DNA of 24,131 bases from a virus: positions 1 through 24,131 of IMG/VR virus record IMGVR_UViG_3300025168_010387, one strand, 5' to 3'. A program made the translations under genes and the position numbers. Position 1 is the stretch's first letter. Each line of letters opens with the position of its first letter. Under the pieces are notes generated by a model that was not told where the DNA came from, made no database searches, and saw only the letters and a list, made by a program, of their open reading frames with translations. Of this stretch, positions 6,933-13,858 are shown piece after piece.

Positions 6933-6949
6933 GCAAATATTATATTTGC
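6933..6949 (+). promoter_or_regulatory. Bacteroidetes-type -7 box inside a palindrome, before portal
   Basis: TATATTTG at 6941-6948 fits the Bacteroidetes -7 consensus TAnnTTTG and lies 20 bp upstream of the portal start. It is embedded in a perfect inverted repeat, GCAAATA (6933-6939) and TATTTGC (6943-6949), with a 3-nt spacer, so a dimeric repressor or activator site over the promoter is plausible. The only upstream TTG (6912-6914) is 26 bp from the -7 box, longer than the usual spacing, so the -33 element is poor. This is one of the few intergenic gaps in an otherwise packed region. Confidence 0.5.
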
Positions 6950-6968
6950 ACAAATCTAGATTTTATTT

Positions 6969-8195
6969 ATGGCATTATTTGACTTTGTGACTAACCTATT
7001 TAGGTCAGAAAAGAGAGATAATTTTATTGACCCTTCTCAATTTTCATTAGGAACAGGGAGTGGAATCCCTGTAACAAAAGATACAGCATTTAATAATACA
7101 GCAGTCTGGGCTGCGGTGAGAATTTTATCTGAATCTGTTGCTCAACTACCAATTCATCTCTGTGAAAAAACATCTGATGGAGATAAAATTATTCGTGATA
7201 ACCATCCTTTATATTATTTACTCCATAATAAACCAAATGCTTATATGACTTCATTTGCTTTTATTTCTAAAATAATGGTAGATGTAACCACATGGGGAAA
7301 TAGTTATGTTAAAATTATCAGAAATAAACAAGGCAGACCAACAAATCTAGAACCTTATGATGTTAAGAATATTGAAATAAAAATTTATAATGATGATTAT
7401 TATTATTATAATATTTTAACTAATGAAGCGTTAGATATTGATGACATGCTACATTTTAAAGGACTATCTCAAGACGGACAACTTGGATTAAGTCCAATTG
7501 ATGTTTGTGCTAACAGCATTTCTTGGGGAATGGGATTAGAGCAATATGGAAATGATTACTTTCGCAACGGAGCTAAGGTGAGTGGTGTCCTTCAAACTGA
7601 TAGGGCATTGTCTACTGAGGCCGTTGATAGATTACGGAATAGTTTCAATAATAATTATTCTCAGATAGGGAATGCACAAAAAACATTAATCTTAGAAGAA
7701 GGATTAAAATTCAATACTATATCCTTATCAAATGAGGCTAGTCAATTTTTAGCCTCTAGAGAATTTAGTATAACTGAAATTGCACGTATATTTAATTTGC
7801 CTCCACACTTATTACGTGATTTGACAAAAAGTTCATTTAGTAATATCCAAGAACAGAGTCGTGAATATTTACAGTATAGTTTAATGCCTTACCTAATTTC
7901 TTTTGAGCAAGAGATTAACGCAAAGTTATTTACAAAAAATGAAATAGGAAAATTATATTTTGAATTTAATACTAATGCTTTTCTAAGAGGAAACCCAACA
8001 GAGCGTTCAGAATATTATAAAACAATGTTAAATATAGGAGCTATGAGTATTAATGAGATTAGAAAAAAAGAGAATATGAATAGAGTTGAAGGAGGAGACA
8101 ATTTCTTTATGCAATTAAATATGGCTACGGTTGAAACAATAGTCGAGGGAGGAGGAATGAAAGAAGATATTGAAAAAGAAAATATAGAAGAATAA
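6969..8195 (+). CDS. Portal protein, HK97 family
   Basis: A 408-residue protein predicted to form the dodecameric portal ring at the capsid vertex, through which terminase packages DNA. The N-terminal segment NTAVWAAVRILSESVAQLP (about 43-61) is the hallmark opening of HK97-type portals. Further family features are HFKGLSQDGQLGLSPI near 158-173, and the clip/wing region with FLASREFSITEIARIFNLPPHLL (about 260-282). The C-terminus (after about 385) is acidic and flexible. The ATG at 6969 follows the promoter-like palindrome. The gene's stop and the next start overlap as TAATG, tying portal translation to the prohead protease. Confidence 0.94.
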   Translation: MALFDFVTNLFRSEKRDNFIDPSQFSLGTGSGIPVTKDTAFNNTAVWAAVRILSESVAQLPIHLCEKTSDGDKIIRDNHPLYYLLHNKPNAYMTSFAFISKIMVDVTTWGNSYVKIIRNKQGRPTNLEPYDVKNIEIKIYNDDYYYYNILTNEALDIDDMLHFKGLSQDGQLGLSPIDVCANSISWGMGLEQYGNDYFRNGAKVSGVLQTDRALSTEAVDRLRNSFNNNYSQIGNAQKTLILEEGLKFNTISLSNEASQFLASREFSITEIARIFNLPPHLLRDLTKSSFSNIQEQSREYLQYSLMPYLISFEQEINAKLFTKNEIGKLYFEFNTNAFLRGNPTERSEYYKTMLNIGAMSINEIRKKENMNRVEGGDNFFMQLNMATVETIVEGGGMKEDIEKENIEE

Positions 8196-9124
8196 TGCCT
8201 ATCCCTTCTCCGAAACCTAACGAAAGTAAGGATGAATTTATAGATAGATGTATGTCGGATAGTGTTATGGTTAATGAGTATAATAAAAAACAAAGATTAG
8301 GAATTTGCGAAACACAATTAGAAAAAAAAAATATGGAAAAAAATGAAGAAACAACAGTCGAAGAATCTAACGAAAATATTAACGAAAATAATATGGAGTT
8401 GGATAACATCGAGGAAAATAGTAAAACAATATCAAAAGAAGATATTGAAAAAAATGCAATTTATGATGAGGAGGAGGAAAACGAAGAAGAAGAATTAGAA
8501 GATGAAGAGAGAACGGTAATTAATAAAGATGAATTAATGGAAAAAAGATTTTTTAATATAGAAACTAGAGTAGCATCTGAAGGAGATAAACAAGTTGTAA
8601 GAGGCCATGCTGCTGTATTTGGTGAGTTGAGTGAGGATTTAGGAGGTTTTAGAGAAATGATAAATCCAGATGCTTTTAATGATGTATTAGATAATGATGT
8701 TAGAGCATTTTTTAATCATGACCCAAATTTTTTACTTGCTAGAACATCAGCAGGAACATTAAGATTAGGAGTAGATGAAAAAGGATTAAACTATGAATTT
8801 GATGTTCCAGACACAACTGCTGGAAGAGATTTATTAGTTTCTATGGAAAGAGGTGACATAACACAAAGTTCGTTTGCCTTCACAATATCTGAAGATTCAT
8901 GGGCTACAACTTCAAAAGGTGAAATACGAACAATAGAAAAAGTATCCAGATTATATGATGTTTCTCCTGTTTCGATTCCGGCTTACCCATCTGCAAATGA
9001 TTTAACGATTGCTCAAAGAAGTAAAGAAATATACAACAACAAAACAAAAAAAGAAAACGAAAAGGTATTTCAACGATACACTGATGTTTTAGGATTAAAA
9101 ATTAATTTATTAAAAAGAAAATAA
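8195..9124 (+). CDS. HK97-type prohead protease with N-terminal extension
   Basis: A 309-residue protein. Residues 117-280 form the U35-type serine protease that matures the capsid: RGHAAVFGE at 136-144, the FFNHDPNFLLAR strand with probable catalytic His175, TSAGTLRL at 184-191, QSSFAF with Ser226 as the likely nucleophile, and DVSPVSIPAYP at 255-265. Residues 1-43 form a separate small motif (ESKDEFIDRCMSDSVM, then KKQRLGIC) of a kind often found at the front of phage prohead proteases. The linker from 44 to 116 is extremely acidic, with a run of glutamates at about 92-105. This front part may act as a scaffold-like or capsid-targeting segment that is removed on maturation. It overlaps portal and is 1 bp from the capsid gene. 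Confidence 0.9.
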   Translation: MPIPSPKPNESKDEFIDRCMSDSVMVNEYNKKQRLGICETQLEKKNMEKNEETTVEESNENINENNMELDNIEENSKTISKEDIEKNAIYDEEEENEEEELEDEERTVINKDELMEKRFFNIETRVASEGDKQVVRGHAAVFGELSEDLGGFREMINPDAFNDVLDNDVRAFFNHDPNFLLARTSAGTLRLGVDEKGLNYEFDVPDTTAGRDLLVSMERGDITQSSFAFTISEDSWATTSKGEIRTIEKVSRLYDVSPVSIPAYPSANDLTIAQRSKEIYNNKTKKENEKVFQRYTDVLGLKINLLKRK

Positions 9125-9125
9125 A

Positions 9126-10352
9126 ATGAAAAAAAGTTTAGAACTTAAAGAAACTCGTTCAGATTTAGTTTCAAAATTGGAAGGAATTCACTCAGGTGCA
9201 GTTTCTGAAAAAAGAGAACTTAATGAGGACGAAGGTGTAAGTGTAGATAATTTCTTAGGTGAAATTGAAACGCTTGACACAAATATAGTAAGAGCTGAAA
9301 AAATAGAAGCAGAAATGAGAAATGCTGCTGTTGTTTCAGGTGCTACTGTAAATAAAAAAGATGTAGCGGATAAAAGATATTCGTTACAAAAAGCTATCAC
9401 AGGTTTTATGAATCATAATTTAGATGGAATTGAATTAGAATACGACCAAGAAGCAAGACGTAATAATACTATCACAGGTGTTGGTATTCCTTTAATGGTG
9501 ATGGGAGAGCAAAGAGCTAACCCTCAAACTGTTGCAAATGCTGGTGGATTTATTCCAACAGAAGTTGGTGACTGGGCTGGAACTCTACAAAACAAAACAG
9601 TTTTAGGAGATAAAGCTACTTGGATGTACGGTTTATCTGGAGATATGAAATTACCTATCTTATCAGGAACAACTGCTGGATGGAATGGTGAAGGTGATGC
9701 TGCAGAATCTGCTGCAACTGTTGTTGGTTCACAAACATTACAACCAAAAAGATTAGATTCTTACATGGATATTTCAAAAATGTTACTTGCTCAAACTAAT
9801 GGTTCTGTTGAAGGAATTATAAGAAGTGATATAATGGGAGCTATATCTTCAGTATTAGAAGCTGCTGTTCTTGGTGATAATGCTGGTGCTGGTGATGTTC
9901 CACAAGGAGTTTTTGATGCTGGAACTGCTGCTGTTGCAACAGGAAATATGACTTATGCTTCAATATTAGAGATGCAAGCTGATTTAGAAACTGCAAATTC
10001 TGATTTTGGAAGATTAGGTTACATCACAACTCCTGCAGGTAGAGCGTTATTGAAAAACATAGTTGGACAACCTGGAACTGGTTCTTATGGACAACCATTA
10101 TGGTATGAAGATTCAATAGATGGATACGAAGCTAGAAGTACTGGAAACTGTGATACTATTGCAGGTGCAAATCCAAATGGAATAGTGCTTGGACGTTGGG
10201 ATGATTGTGTAATTGGACAATTCGGTTCTGCTTTAGATGTAGTAGTTGACCCTTACACTCGATCATTACATGGTGAGGTAAGACTTGTTGTTTTATCTTA
10301 TTGGGATACAGTATTTAGAAGAGCTACTTCTTTCCAATATTCATATTACTAG
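9126..10352 (+). CDS. Major capsid protein, HK97 fold
   Basis: A 408-residue coat protein. Residues 1-105 are charged and helical, like the HK97 delta domain that serves as built-in scaffold and is cut off by the prohead protease encoded just upstream. The mature part has the expected features: GGFIPTEVGDW near 138-148, the SLDISK-like strand LDSYMDISKMLLAQT (about 210-224), a long helix, and the C-terminal VVVDPYTRSLHGEVRLVVLSYWDTVFRR (about 371-398), typical of HK97-like coats. The cleavage point cannot be fixed from sequence alone, but should lie before about residue 130. The codon choice here (GCT, GGT rich) suggests high expression. The gene is followed by a hairpin terminator. Confidence 0.93.
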   Translation: MKKSLELKETRSDLVSKLEGIHSGAVSEKRELNEDEGVSVDNFLGEIETLDTNIVRAEKIEAEMRNAAVVSGATVNKKDVADKRYSLQKAITGFMNHNLDGIELEYDQEARRNNTITGVGIPLMVMGEQRANPQTVANAGGFIPTEVGDWAGTLQNKTVLGDKATWMYGLSGDMKLPILSGTTAGWNGEGDAAESAATVVGSQTLQPKRLDSYMDISKMLLAQTNGSVEGIIRSDIMGAISSVLEAAVLGDNAGAGDVPQGVFDAGTAAVATGNMTYASILEMQADLETANSDFGRLGYITTPAGRALLKNIVGQPGTGSYGQPLWYEDSIDGYEARSTGNCDTIAGANPNGIVLGRWDDCVIGQFGSALDVVVDPYTRSLHGEVRLVVLSYWDTVFRRATSFQYSYY

Positions 10353-10368
10353 GACTTTATTTAGAAAA

Positions 10369-10413
10369 TTGAGAATGAAAAATGGGGTGTTAAAACCCTG
10401 TTTTTCCTCTCAA
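10369..10413 (+). terminator. Hairpin terminator after the major capsid gene
   Basis: AAAAATGGGGT (10378-10388) pairs with ACCCTGTTTTT (10395-10405) through A-T, G-C and two wobble pairs, leaving a GTTAAA loop and a built-in U tract. TTGAG (10369-10373) and CTCAA (10409-10413) extend the arm across an internal loop. It lies in the 86-bp gap between capsid and connector genes. It would reduce transcription of the downstream head-tail genes compared with capsid, a common arrangement for a highly expressed coat gene. Confidence 0.65.
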
Positions 10414-10438
10414 ATTCTTTATTTTAAAATAACTTAAA

Positions 10439-11053
10439 ATGGCTAGAAACGCATATATTGCAACACCTTCTACTGTACAAATATTAACAACTGCTGAGGC
10501 AAAAACTCATCTTCGTGTTGATTTTAGTGATGATAATGATTATATTGATTCATTAGTTTTAGCTGCTCAAGATGTAATTGAAAATTATTGTAATATTAAA
10601 ATTATGGACGTTACAATAACGCAACGTTGTGATAGTTGGTATGATAGTTTTGAGTTATATTTCTCTCCTGTTCAAAATAGTGGTAAAGCATCTATTGAAC
10701 ACATAAAATATTATAATGATGCAGCAACTCCAGTTTTAACAACATGGGCGGCATCAAATTATGATTTTGATAAATACTCTGCACCATTAAGGGTTTCATT
10801 AGCTGACTTAGATTCTGTTGATGGTTACCCTAATATTTCTAGTATGTTAAATGCTATTGAAATAACTTATAAAGTAGGTTATACTAATTCATCAGACGTT
10901 CCTAAAGCATTAAAACAGGCGTGTTTAATTTTAGTAGGACAATGGTATGAAAATAGACAAGAAGCTGTTGTAGGGAGAAGTGTAGGTCGTATTCCAATGA
11001 CGGCAACTTATTTAATGAATAGATATAGAATAACTGACTTAGGATTAAATTAA
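10439..11053 (+). CDS. Head-tail connector, HK97 gp6-like
   Basis: A 204-residue protein of the phage connector family that binds under the portal ring. The motif LTTAEAKTHLRVDFSDDNDYIDSLVLAAQDVIENYCN (about 16-52) is the standard signature of gp6-like connectors. The C-terminal helix PKALKQACLILVGQWYENRQEAV is also typical, as is the closing short segment predicted to contact the portal. The start is the ATG at 10439 after TAACTTAAA, an A/T-rich initiation region. It begins the head-tail joining block and is 1 bp from the next gene. Confidence 0.88.
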   Translation: MARNAYIATPSTVQILTTAEAKTHLRVDFSDDNDYIDSLVLAAQDVIENYCNIKIMDVTITQRCDSWYDSFELYFSPVQNSGKASIEHIKYYNDAATPVLTTWAASNYDFDKYSAPLRVSLADLDSVDGYPNISSMLNAIEITYKVGYTNSSDVPKALKQACLILVGQWYENRQEAVVGRSVGRIPMTATYLMNRYRITDLGLN

Positions 11054-11054
11054 A

Positions 11055-11450
11055 ATGTTAGATATAGGTTCATTTGATAGAAAAATAATTATTCAAAAAT
11101 CTACTCTAACAAAAGATGCAATGGGTGGAACAATAAACACATGGACTACTCAACACTCTTGTTATTCTAATGTAGAATTCAAACAAGGTTCTTCCAGTTC
11201 AGACACGAAAGATAATGATAATAAAATTAACTCTTATCAAGATATTAATTTTACTATAAGAAATTTAGGTAGTGCCGCTCAAGGTATTACAGGAAATAGT
11301 ATGAGAGTATTGTTTCCAACATCAGAAGGACTCCCAATAGAAAATGAAACTCAATATTATAATATTATAGGTGTTTCACAGTATGGAGGGAGAGAGAAAT
11401 ATAAAGTATTACATACAGAATTACAAACTAATAATTTTATCCAGCCATGA
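11055..11450 (+). CDS. Head closure / head-tail adaptor protein
   Basis: A 131-residue protein of the phage head-tail joining type (HK97 gp7 or SPP1 gp16 group). It opens IGSFDRKIIIQKSTLTKDAMGG, the usual LRxRIxIQ strand followed by the DxxGG turn. The central W (TINTWTT, about 26-32) is typical, as is the C-terminal IIGVSQYGGREKYKVLHTEL strand pair. These proteins form the ring that plugs the connector after packaging. The loop around residues 50-61 (SSSSDTKDNDNK) is unusually polar. It overlaps the next gene by ATGA. Confidence 0.8.
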   Translation: MLDIGSFDRKIIIQKSTLTKDAMGGTINTWTTQHSCYSNVEFKQGSSSSDTKDNDNKINSYQDINFTIRNLGSAAQGITGNSMRVLFPTSEGLPIENETQYYNIIGVSQYGGREKYKVLHTELQTNNFIQP

Positions 11451-11992
11451 TAACAATGAAATTAGAGGGAGCTAATATGTTTGCTATGGAGTTAAGAAAT
11501 ATTGGTTTATCTATGCAAGATAAAAAAAAATTAATAAGCCAAGTAATACTCCCATCAGCTAAAATTGTAAGAAAATCAATGAGAGAAGCTGCTCCAAAAT
11601 TAGAAGGAGCTAGTTCATTTAATGTATATAGAACTCCGAAATGGAATAAAAATATGAAAGCTCCTAAAGGAATGGGAGTTATTTATGCAAAAATAAAACC
11701 AGGACAATTAAAGAAATCTGTTGGTATAATTCATACACCAGCAACAAGAAAATATCCAGGACTTAATATTGCTCCAAGATATAAGGAGGGAGTTTGGGTA
11801 AATCCAGAGAAAGGAGGATGGTATATGCACATGGTACAATTTGGTACTCCAACAACAATAGCAAAACCTTTTGTATTACAATCTTTTGTAGCAGTAGAAA
11901 GTATGATAAAAAGATTACTTGAAAACGATACTCTTAAAATGTTAAAAAGAATAGTAAGAAAACATGGACACAATCACTTTGAAATAATATGA
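11447..11992 (+). CDS. HK97 gp10-like head-tail/tail component
   Basis: A 181-residue protein that begins with a strand-helix unit, KLEGANMFAMELRNIGLSMQDKKKLISQVILPSAKIVRKSMREAAP, typical of HK97-gp10-like proteins. These occur at the head-tail interface or tail terminator of siphoviruses. The middle (about 66-90) is lysine-rich. The stretch WYMHMVQFGTPTTIAKPF (about 125-142) matches the conserved ending of the family (a fold core with G(T)..xxPxPF). It overlaps both neighbours by ATGA. It is somewhat longer than the usual 110-150 residues because of the basic insert. Confidence 0.8.
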   Translation: MITMKLEGANMFAMELRNIGLSMQDKKKLISQVILPSAKIVRKSMREAAPKLEGASSFNVYRTPKWNKNMKAPKGMGVIYAKIKPGQLKKSVGIIHTPATRKYPGLNIAPRYKEGVWVNPEKGGWYMHMVQFGTPTTIAKPFVLQSFVAVESMIKRLLENDTLKMLKRIVRKHGHNHFEII

Positions 11993-12435
11993 TAGAAAAA
12001 GGTATATATTCTTTATTAACACAAGCTGGACAACCTGTTATTTTAACAGGGGTGGATATTTCATTTGCAGTATCTGAAAATATTTCAACAGGAAATACTC
12101 CTACACAAACACCGGCTTTAATATTTTATAAAAATTCTGTTGAAGCTTATGATTCAAAAGGAACAACAGGATTAATATCAGGAAGAAGTACTTTGGATAG
12201 AGCTACTATTCAAATCGATATTTTTGCAGATGATGCTTTAGAAATGTCGGATATTGCACAAAAAGTAAGAGGCCAAATTGATAGAATTGCTGGAACTTAT
12301 GGGGGATGTGTTATTCAAAGTATTCAGTACTTACGAGAATCAAACAACTTTAATATGGACACAGGATTAAGTTCAAGAGGATGGTATCAAACAACACAAT
12401 TTTATGCGTGTAGATTTGTACCTAGTTATTCATAA
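11989..12435 (+). CDS. Probable tail completion protein (DUF3168-like)
   Basis: A 148-residue protein starting with a short helix (IEKGIYSLLTQAG), then strands with TPALIFYKNSV (about 42-52). It continues with a strand pair TIQIDIFADD (74-83), a helix EMSDIAQKVRGQIDRIAG, and a final strand RGWYQTTQFYACRF. This order (helix, strand, RVQIDxxA, helix, strand, terminal strand with the WRxxxxF pattern) is typical of tail-completion/terminator proteins of the DUF3168 type that cap the tail tube. The order of genes (gp10-like, this gene, small gene, major tail protein) supports the call. Similarity is by pattern only, so the exact family name is uncertain. Confidence 0.65.
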   Translation: MIEKGIYSLLTQAGQPVILTGVDISFAVSENISTGNTPTQTPALIFYKNSVEAYDSKGTTGLISGRSTLDRATIQIDIFADDALEMSDIAQKVRGQIDRIAGTYGGCVIQSIQYLRESNNFNMDTGLSSRGWYQTTQFYACRFVPSYS

Positions 12436-12447
12436 AAAATAAATAAA

Positions 12448-12645
12448 ATGTCAAATAAAATATATACATTAATAGATGAGTGGATTGAACATTCAGGTAT
12501 TAAATATGGAAAAGGTGATAAAATAGTAATAAGTTCTTCTCAAGCAAAAAAGTTTGCTGAAGATGGATTAATTGCTAAACCTAAAAAAAAATACAACAAA
12601 ACAAAAAAAACAGTAGTAGAAGATAAAATAGAAGAAAAAGATTAA
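12448..12645 (+). CDS. Small head-tail region accessory protein
   Basis: A 65-residue protein with the pattern GIKYGKGDKIVISSSQAKKFAEDGLIAKP (about 17-45), followed by a lysine-rich and acidic tail. Short phage proteins with this G-x-x-Y-x-x-G-D-x-V then A-x-x-L/F-x-x-x-G-L-I/A layout recur in head-tail modules and are usually annotated as hypothetical. The start at 12448 is preceded by AAATAAATAAA. It lies just before the major tail protein and is probably co-transcribed with it. Its function is not known. Confidence 0.65.
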   Translation: MSNKIYTLIDEWIEHSGIKYGKGDKIVISSSQAKKFAEDGLIAKPKKKYNKTKKTVVEDKIEEKD

Positions 12646-12670
12646 TTAATTAATATAAAAAAAAAATAAG

Positions 12671-13111
12671 ATGGCAACACAAAACGTAATAAATGGAACT
12701 CTAGCAGTTCTAAAAACAGGTGCAGACCACGCAGGTGCAACAGCTATTGCTTTATCTACATCAGCATCTTTATCTTTAAGCATGGAAACAAGAGACATTT
12801 CTAATAAAAGCTCAGCAGGTTGGAGAGAGTTATTGGAAGCACAAAAATCTTGGTCAGCTTCATGTGAGGGTATGTATGCGATGTTGGATTCAGCAGGTAG
12901 TGCAGTTAAAAACTATGATGATTTCTTTGCTTTATTAATAGCAAGAACACCAATGTATATTGAAATAACTACCGGAATTACTGGAGATAAATACTACTAT
13001 GGGGAATGTTATATAACTTCTTTGGAGCAAACTGCTCCATTAGAAGATAATATGACTTACTCTATGTCGTTTGAAGGAACAGCAGCATTAACAGAAGGTA
13101 CAGAAGCTTAA
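12671..13111 (+). CDS. Major tail tube protein
   Basis: A 146-residue protein that stacks as hexameric rings to form the tail tube. Its features match TP901-1-like major tail proteins: an N-terminal NGTLAVLKTG strand, ALSTSASLSLSMETRDISNKSSAGWRELLEAQKSWSASCEGMY (about 26-68) with the typical DxSNK(D/S)SxGW motif, then FFALLIARTPMYIEIT, and a final Y/GECYITSLEQTAPLEDNMTYSMSFEGTAALT pattern. No Ig-like decoration domain is appended. The length is near the lower end of the family. The gene is followed by a structured intergenic RNA region and the tail chaperone pair. Confidence 0.88.
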   Translation: MATQNVINGTLAVLKTGADHAGATAIALSTSASLSLSMETRDISNKSSAGWRELLEAQKSWSASCEGMYAMLDSAGSAVKNYDDFFALLIARTPMYIEITTGITGDKYYYGECYITSLEQTAPLEDNMTYSMSFEGTAALTEGTEA

Positions 13112-13120
13112 TAATAACTA

Positions 13121-13187
13121 GAGCGAGGTTTTGGGCGATTCTACCTTTCGTGGTTTCGCCCTTTACTAAGCTCATAATACACGAAAG
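13121..13187 (+). promoter_or_regulatory. GC-rich structured leader with pseudoknot potential, before tail chaperone gene
   Basis: GGGCGA at 13133-13138 pairs with TCGCCC at 13156-13161, inside an outer GAGC (13121-13124) and GCTC (13170-13173) pair. The hairpin loop contains CTTTCGTG (13145-13152), which is exactly complementary to CACGAAAG (13180-13187), ending two bases before the chaperone start codon. The two pairings can coexist as an H-type pseudoknot. The stretch is clearly richer in GC than its surroundings. It could be a terminator for the major tail gene, a translational control element for the chaperone, or both. No known riboswitch class is recognised. Confidence 0.5.
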
Positions 13188-13189
13188 AT

Positions 13190-13528
13190 ATGGTTGAATA
13201 TATAGAAATAAATGATAAAAAAATGCCAATTAAATTTGGTTTTAACGCTTTAAGACATTTCAGTAGAGAAACTGGTATAACTATAAACCAGATGGAAAAT
13301 CTAGGTAATGAAATGACTTTTGATATTGCGTTAGTTTTAATAATAGCTGGATTAAAAGAAGGAGCTAGAGCAGTAAAAGAAGATTTTAATTATACTATTG
13401 ATGAATTAGGAGATGATTTGGATATGGATATAACAATAATTGAAAGATGTATGGCATTATTTACAGAACAATTATCAGGAAATCAGGATAAAAAAAGAGT
13501 AGGAAAAAAGGCAAAGCCGAAGAAGTAG
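13190..13528 (+). CDS. Tail assembly chaperone, short form (G-like)
   Basis: A 112-residue product of the upstream frame. The opening YIEINDKKMPIKFGFNALRHFSRETGITINQMENLGNEMTFDIALVLIIAGLKEGAR (about 4-61) is the conserved body of tail assembly chaperones in this phage group. The lysine-rich C-terminus VGKKAKPKK overlaps the frameshift site. It binds the tape measure protein and helps the tail tube polymerise around it, acting only during assembly. It lies between the major tail and tape measure genes, the standard place for lambda G/GT-like pairs. Its start lies 2 bp after a predicted RNA structure, so its expression may be controlled there. Confidence 0.86.
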   Translation: MVEYIEINDKKMPIKFGFNALRHFSRETGITINQMENLGNEMTFDIALVLIIAGLKEGARAVKEDFNYTIDELGDDLDMDITIIERCMALFTEQLSGNQDKKRVGKKAKPKK

Positions 13529-13857
13529 AACAATGGACTTGGAATAGTATTGAAGAACTTGGATTAGGTCAATTAGGAATGAATTATGAAGAGTTATATA
13601 CAATGACTCCTTCGGCATTTTGGAATAAAGTAGACGGATTTTATGTCCATTATGAAAATCTAGAACGAAAAGAATGGATAAGAACTAGGTGGCAAACTTG
13701 TCTACTTATGAATATACATCTCCCAAAAGGTAAACAAATAGGTTTGCAAAAACTTGTGAAATTTGATTGGGAAAAAACATCTCAATCAAATATTAAAAGT
13801 TTAGAAGATACGTTGTTAGAATACGAAAAAAGTAAAAAACGAAAAAACTCGAAATAA
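13190..13857 (+). CDS. Tail assembly chaperone, frameshifted long form (GT-like)
   Basis: A -1 shift at A AAA AAG (13504-13510) joins the first 107 codons of the upstream frame to 115 codons of the next frame, giving about 222 residues. The downstream frame is open from 13492, upstream of any good start, and reads GKAEEVEQWTWNSIEELGLGQ, then ELYTMTPSAFWNKVDGFYVHYENLERKEWIRTRWQ, a pattern usual for the T part of tail chaperones. The only ATG in the downstream frame before these motifs is internal (13579), which argues against independent initiation. Lambda and many siphoviruses use the same two-product scheme. Shift efficiency cannot be judged from sequence. Confidence 0.82.
13504..13510 (+). 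promoter_or_regulatory. Programmed -1 ribosomal frameshift slippery site
   Basis: The heptamer A AAA AAG is in the correct zero-frame phase: codons AAA (13505-13507) and AAG (13508-13510) preceded by A. It is the same heptamer used by E. coli dnaX. Slipping by -1 enters the frame encoding the chaperone C-terminal part, whose last stop upstream is TAA at 13489-13491. Just downstream is a minimal GGC-AAA-GCC hairpin (13510-13518), and the zero-frame stop is at 13526-13528. No strong stimulatory structure is obvious. Confidence 0.8.
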
Positions 13858-13858
13858 T

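Noticed and set aside
8015-8409. Minus-strand frames over the portal/protease junction
   Set aside because: They are antisense shadows of the Glu/Lys-rich linker (giving Ser/Phe/Leu runs) and overlap two well-supported genes.
13489-13496. Run of seven As as an alternative slippery site
   Set aside because: In the zero frame it reads T AAA AAA, not an X XXY YYZ heptamer, and a -1 slip there meets the TAA at 13489-13491. The site at 13504 fits better.
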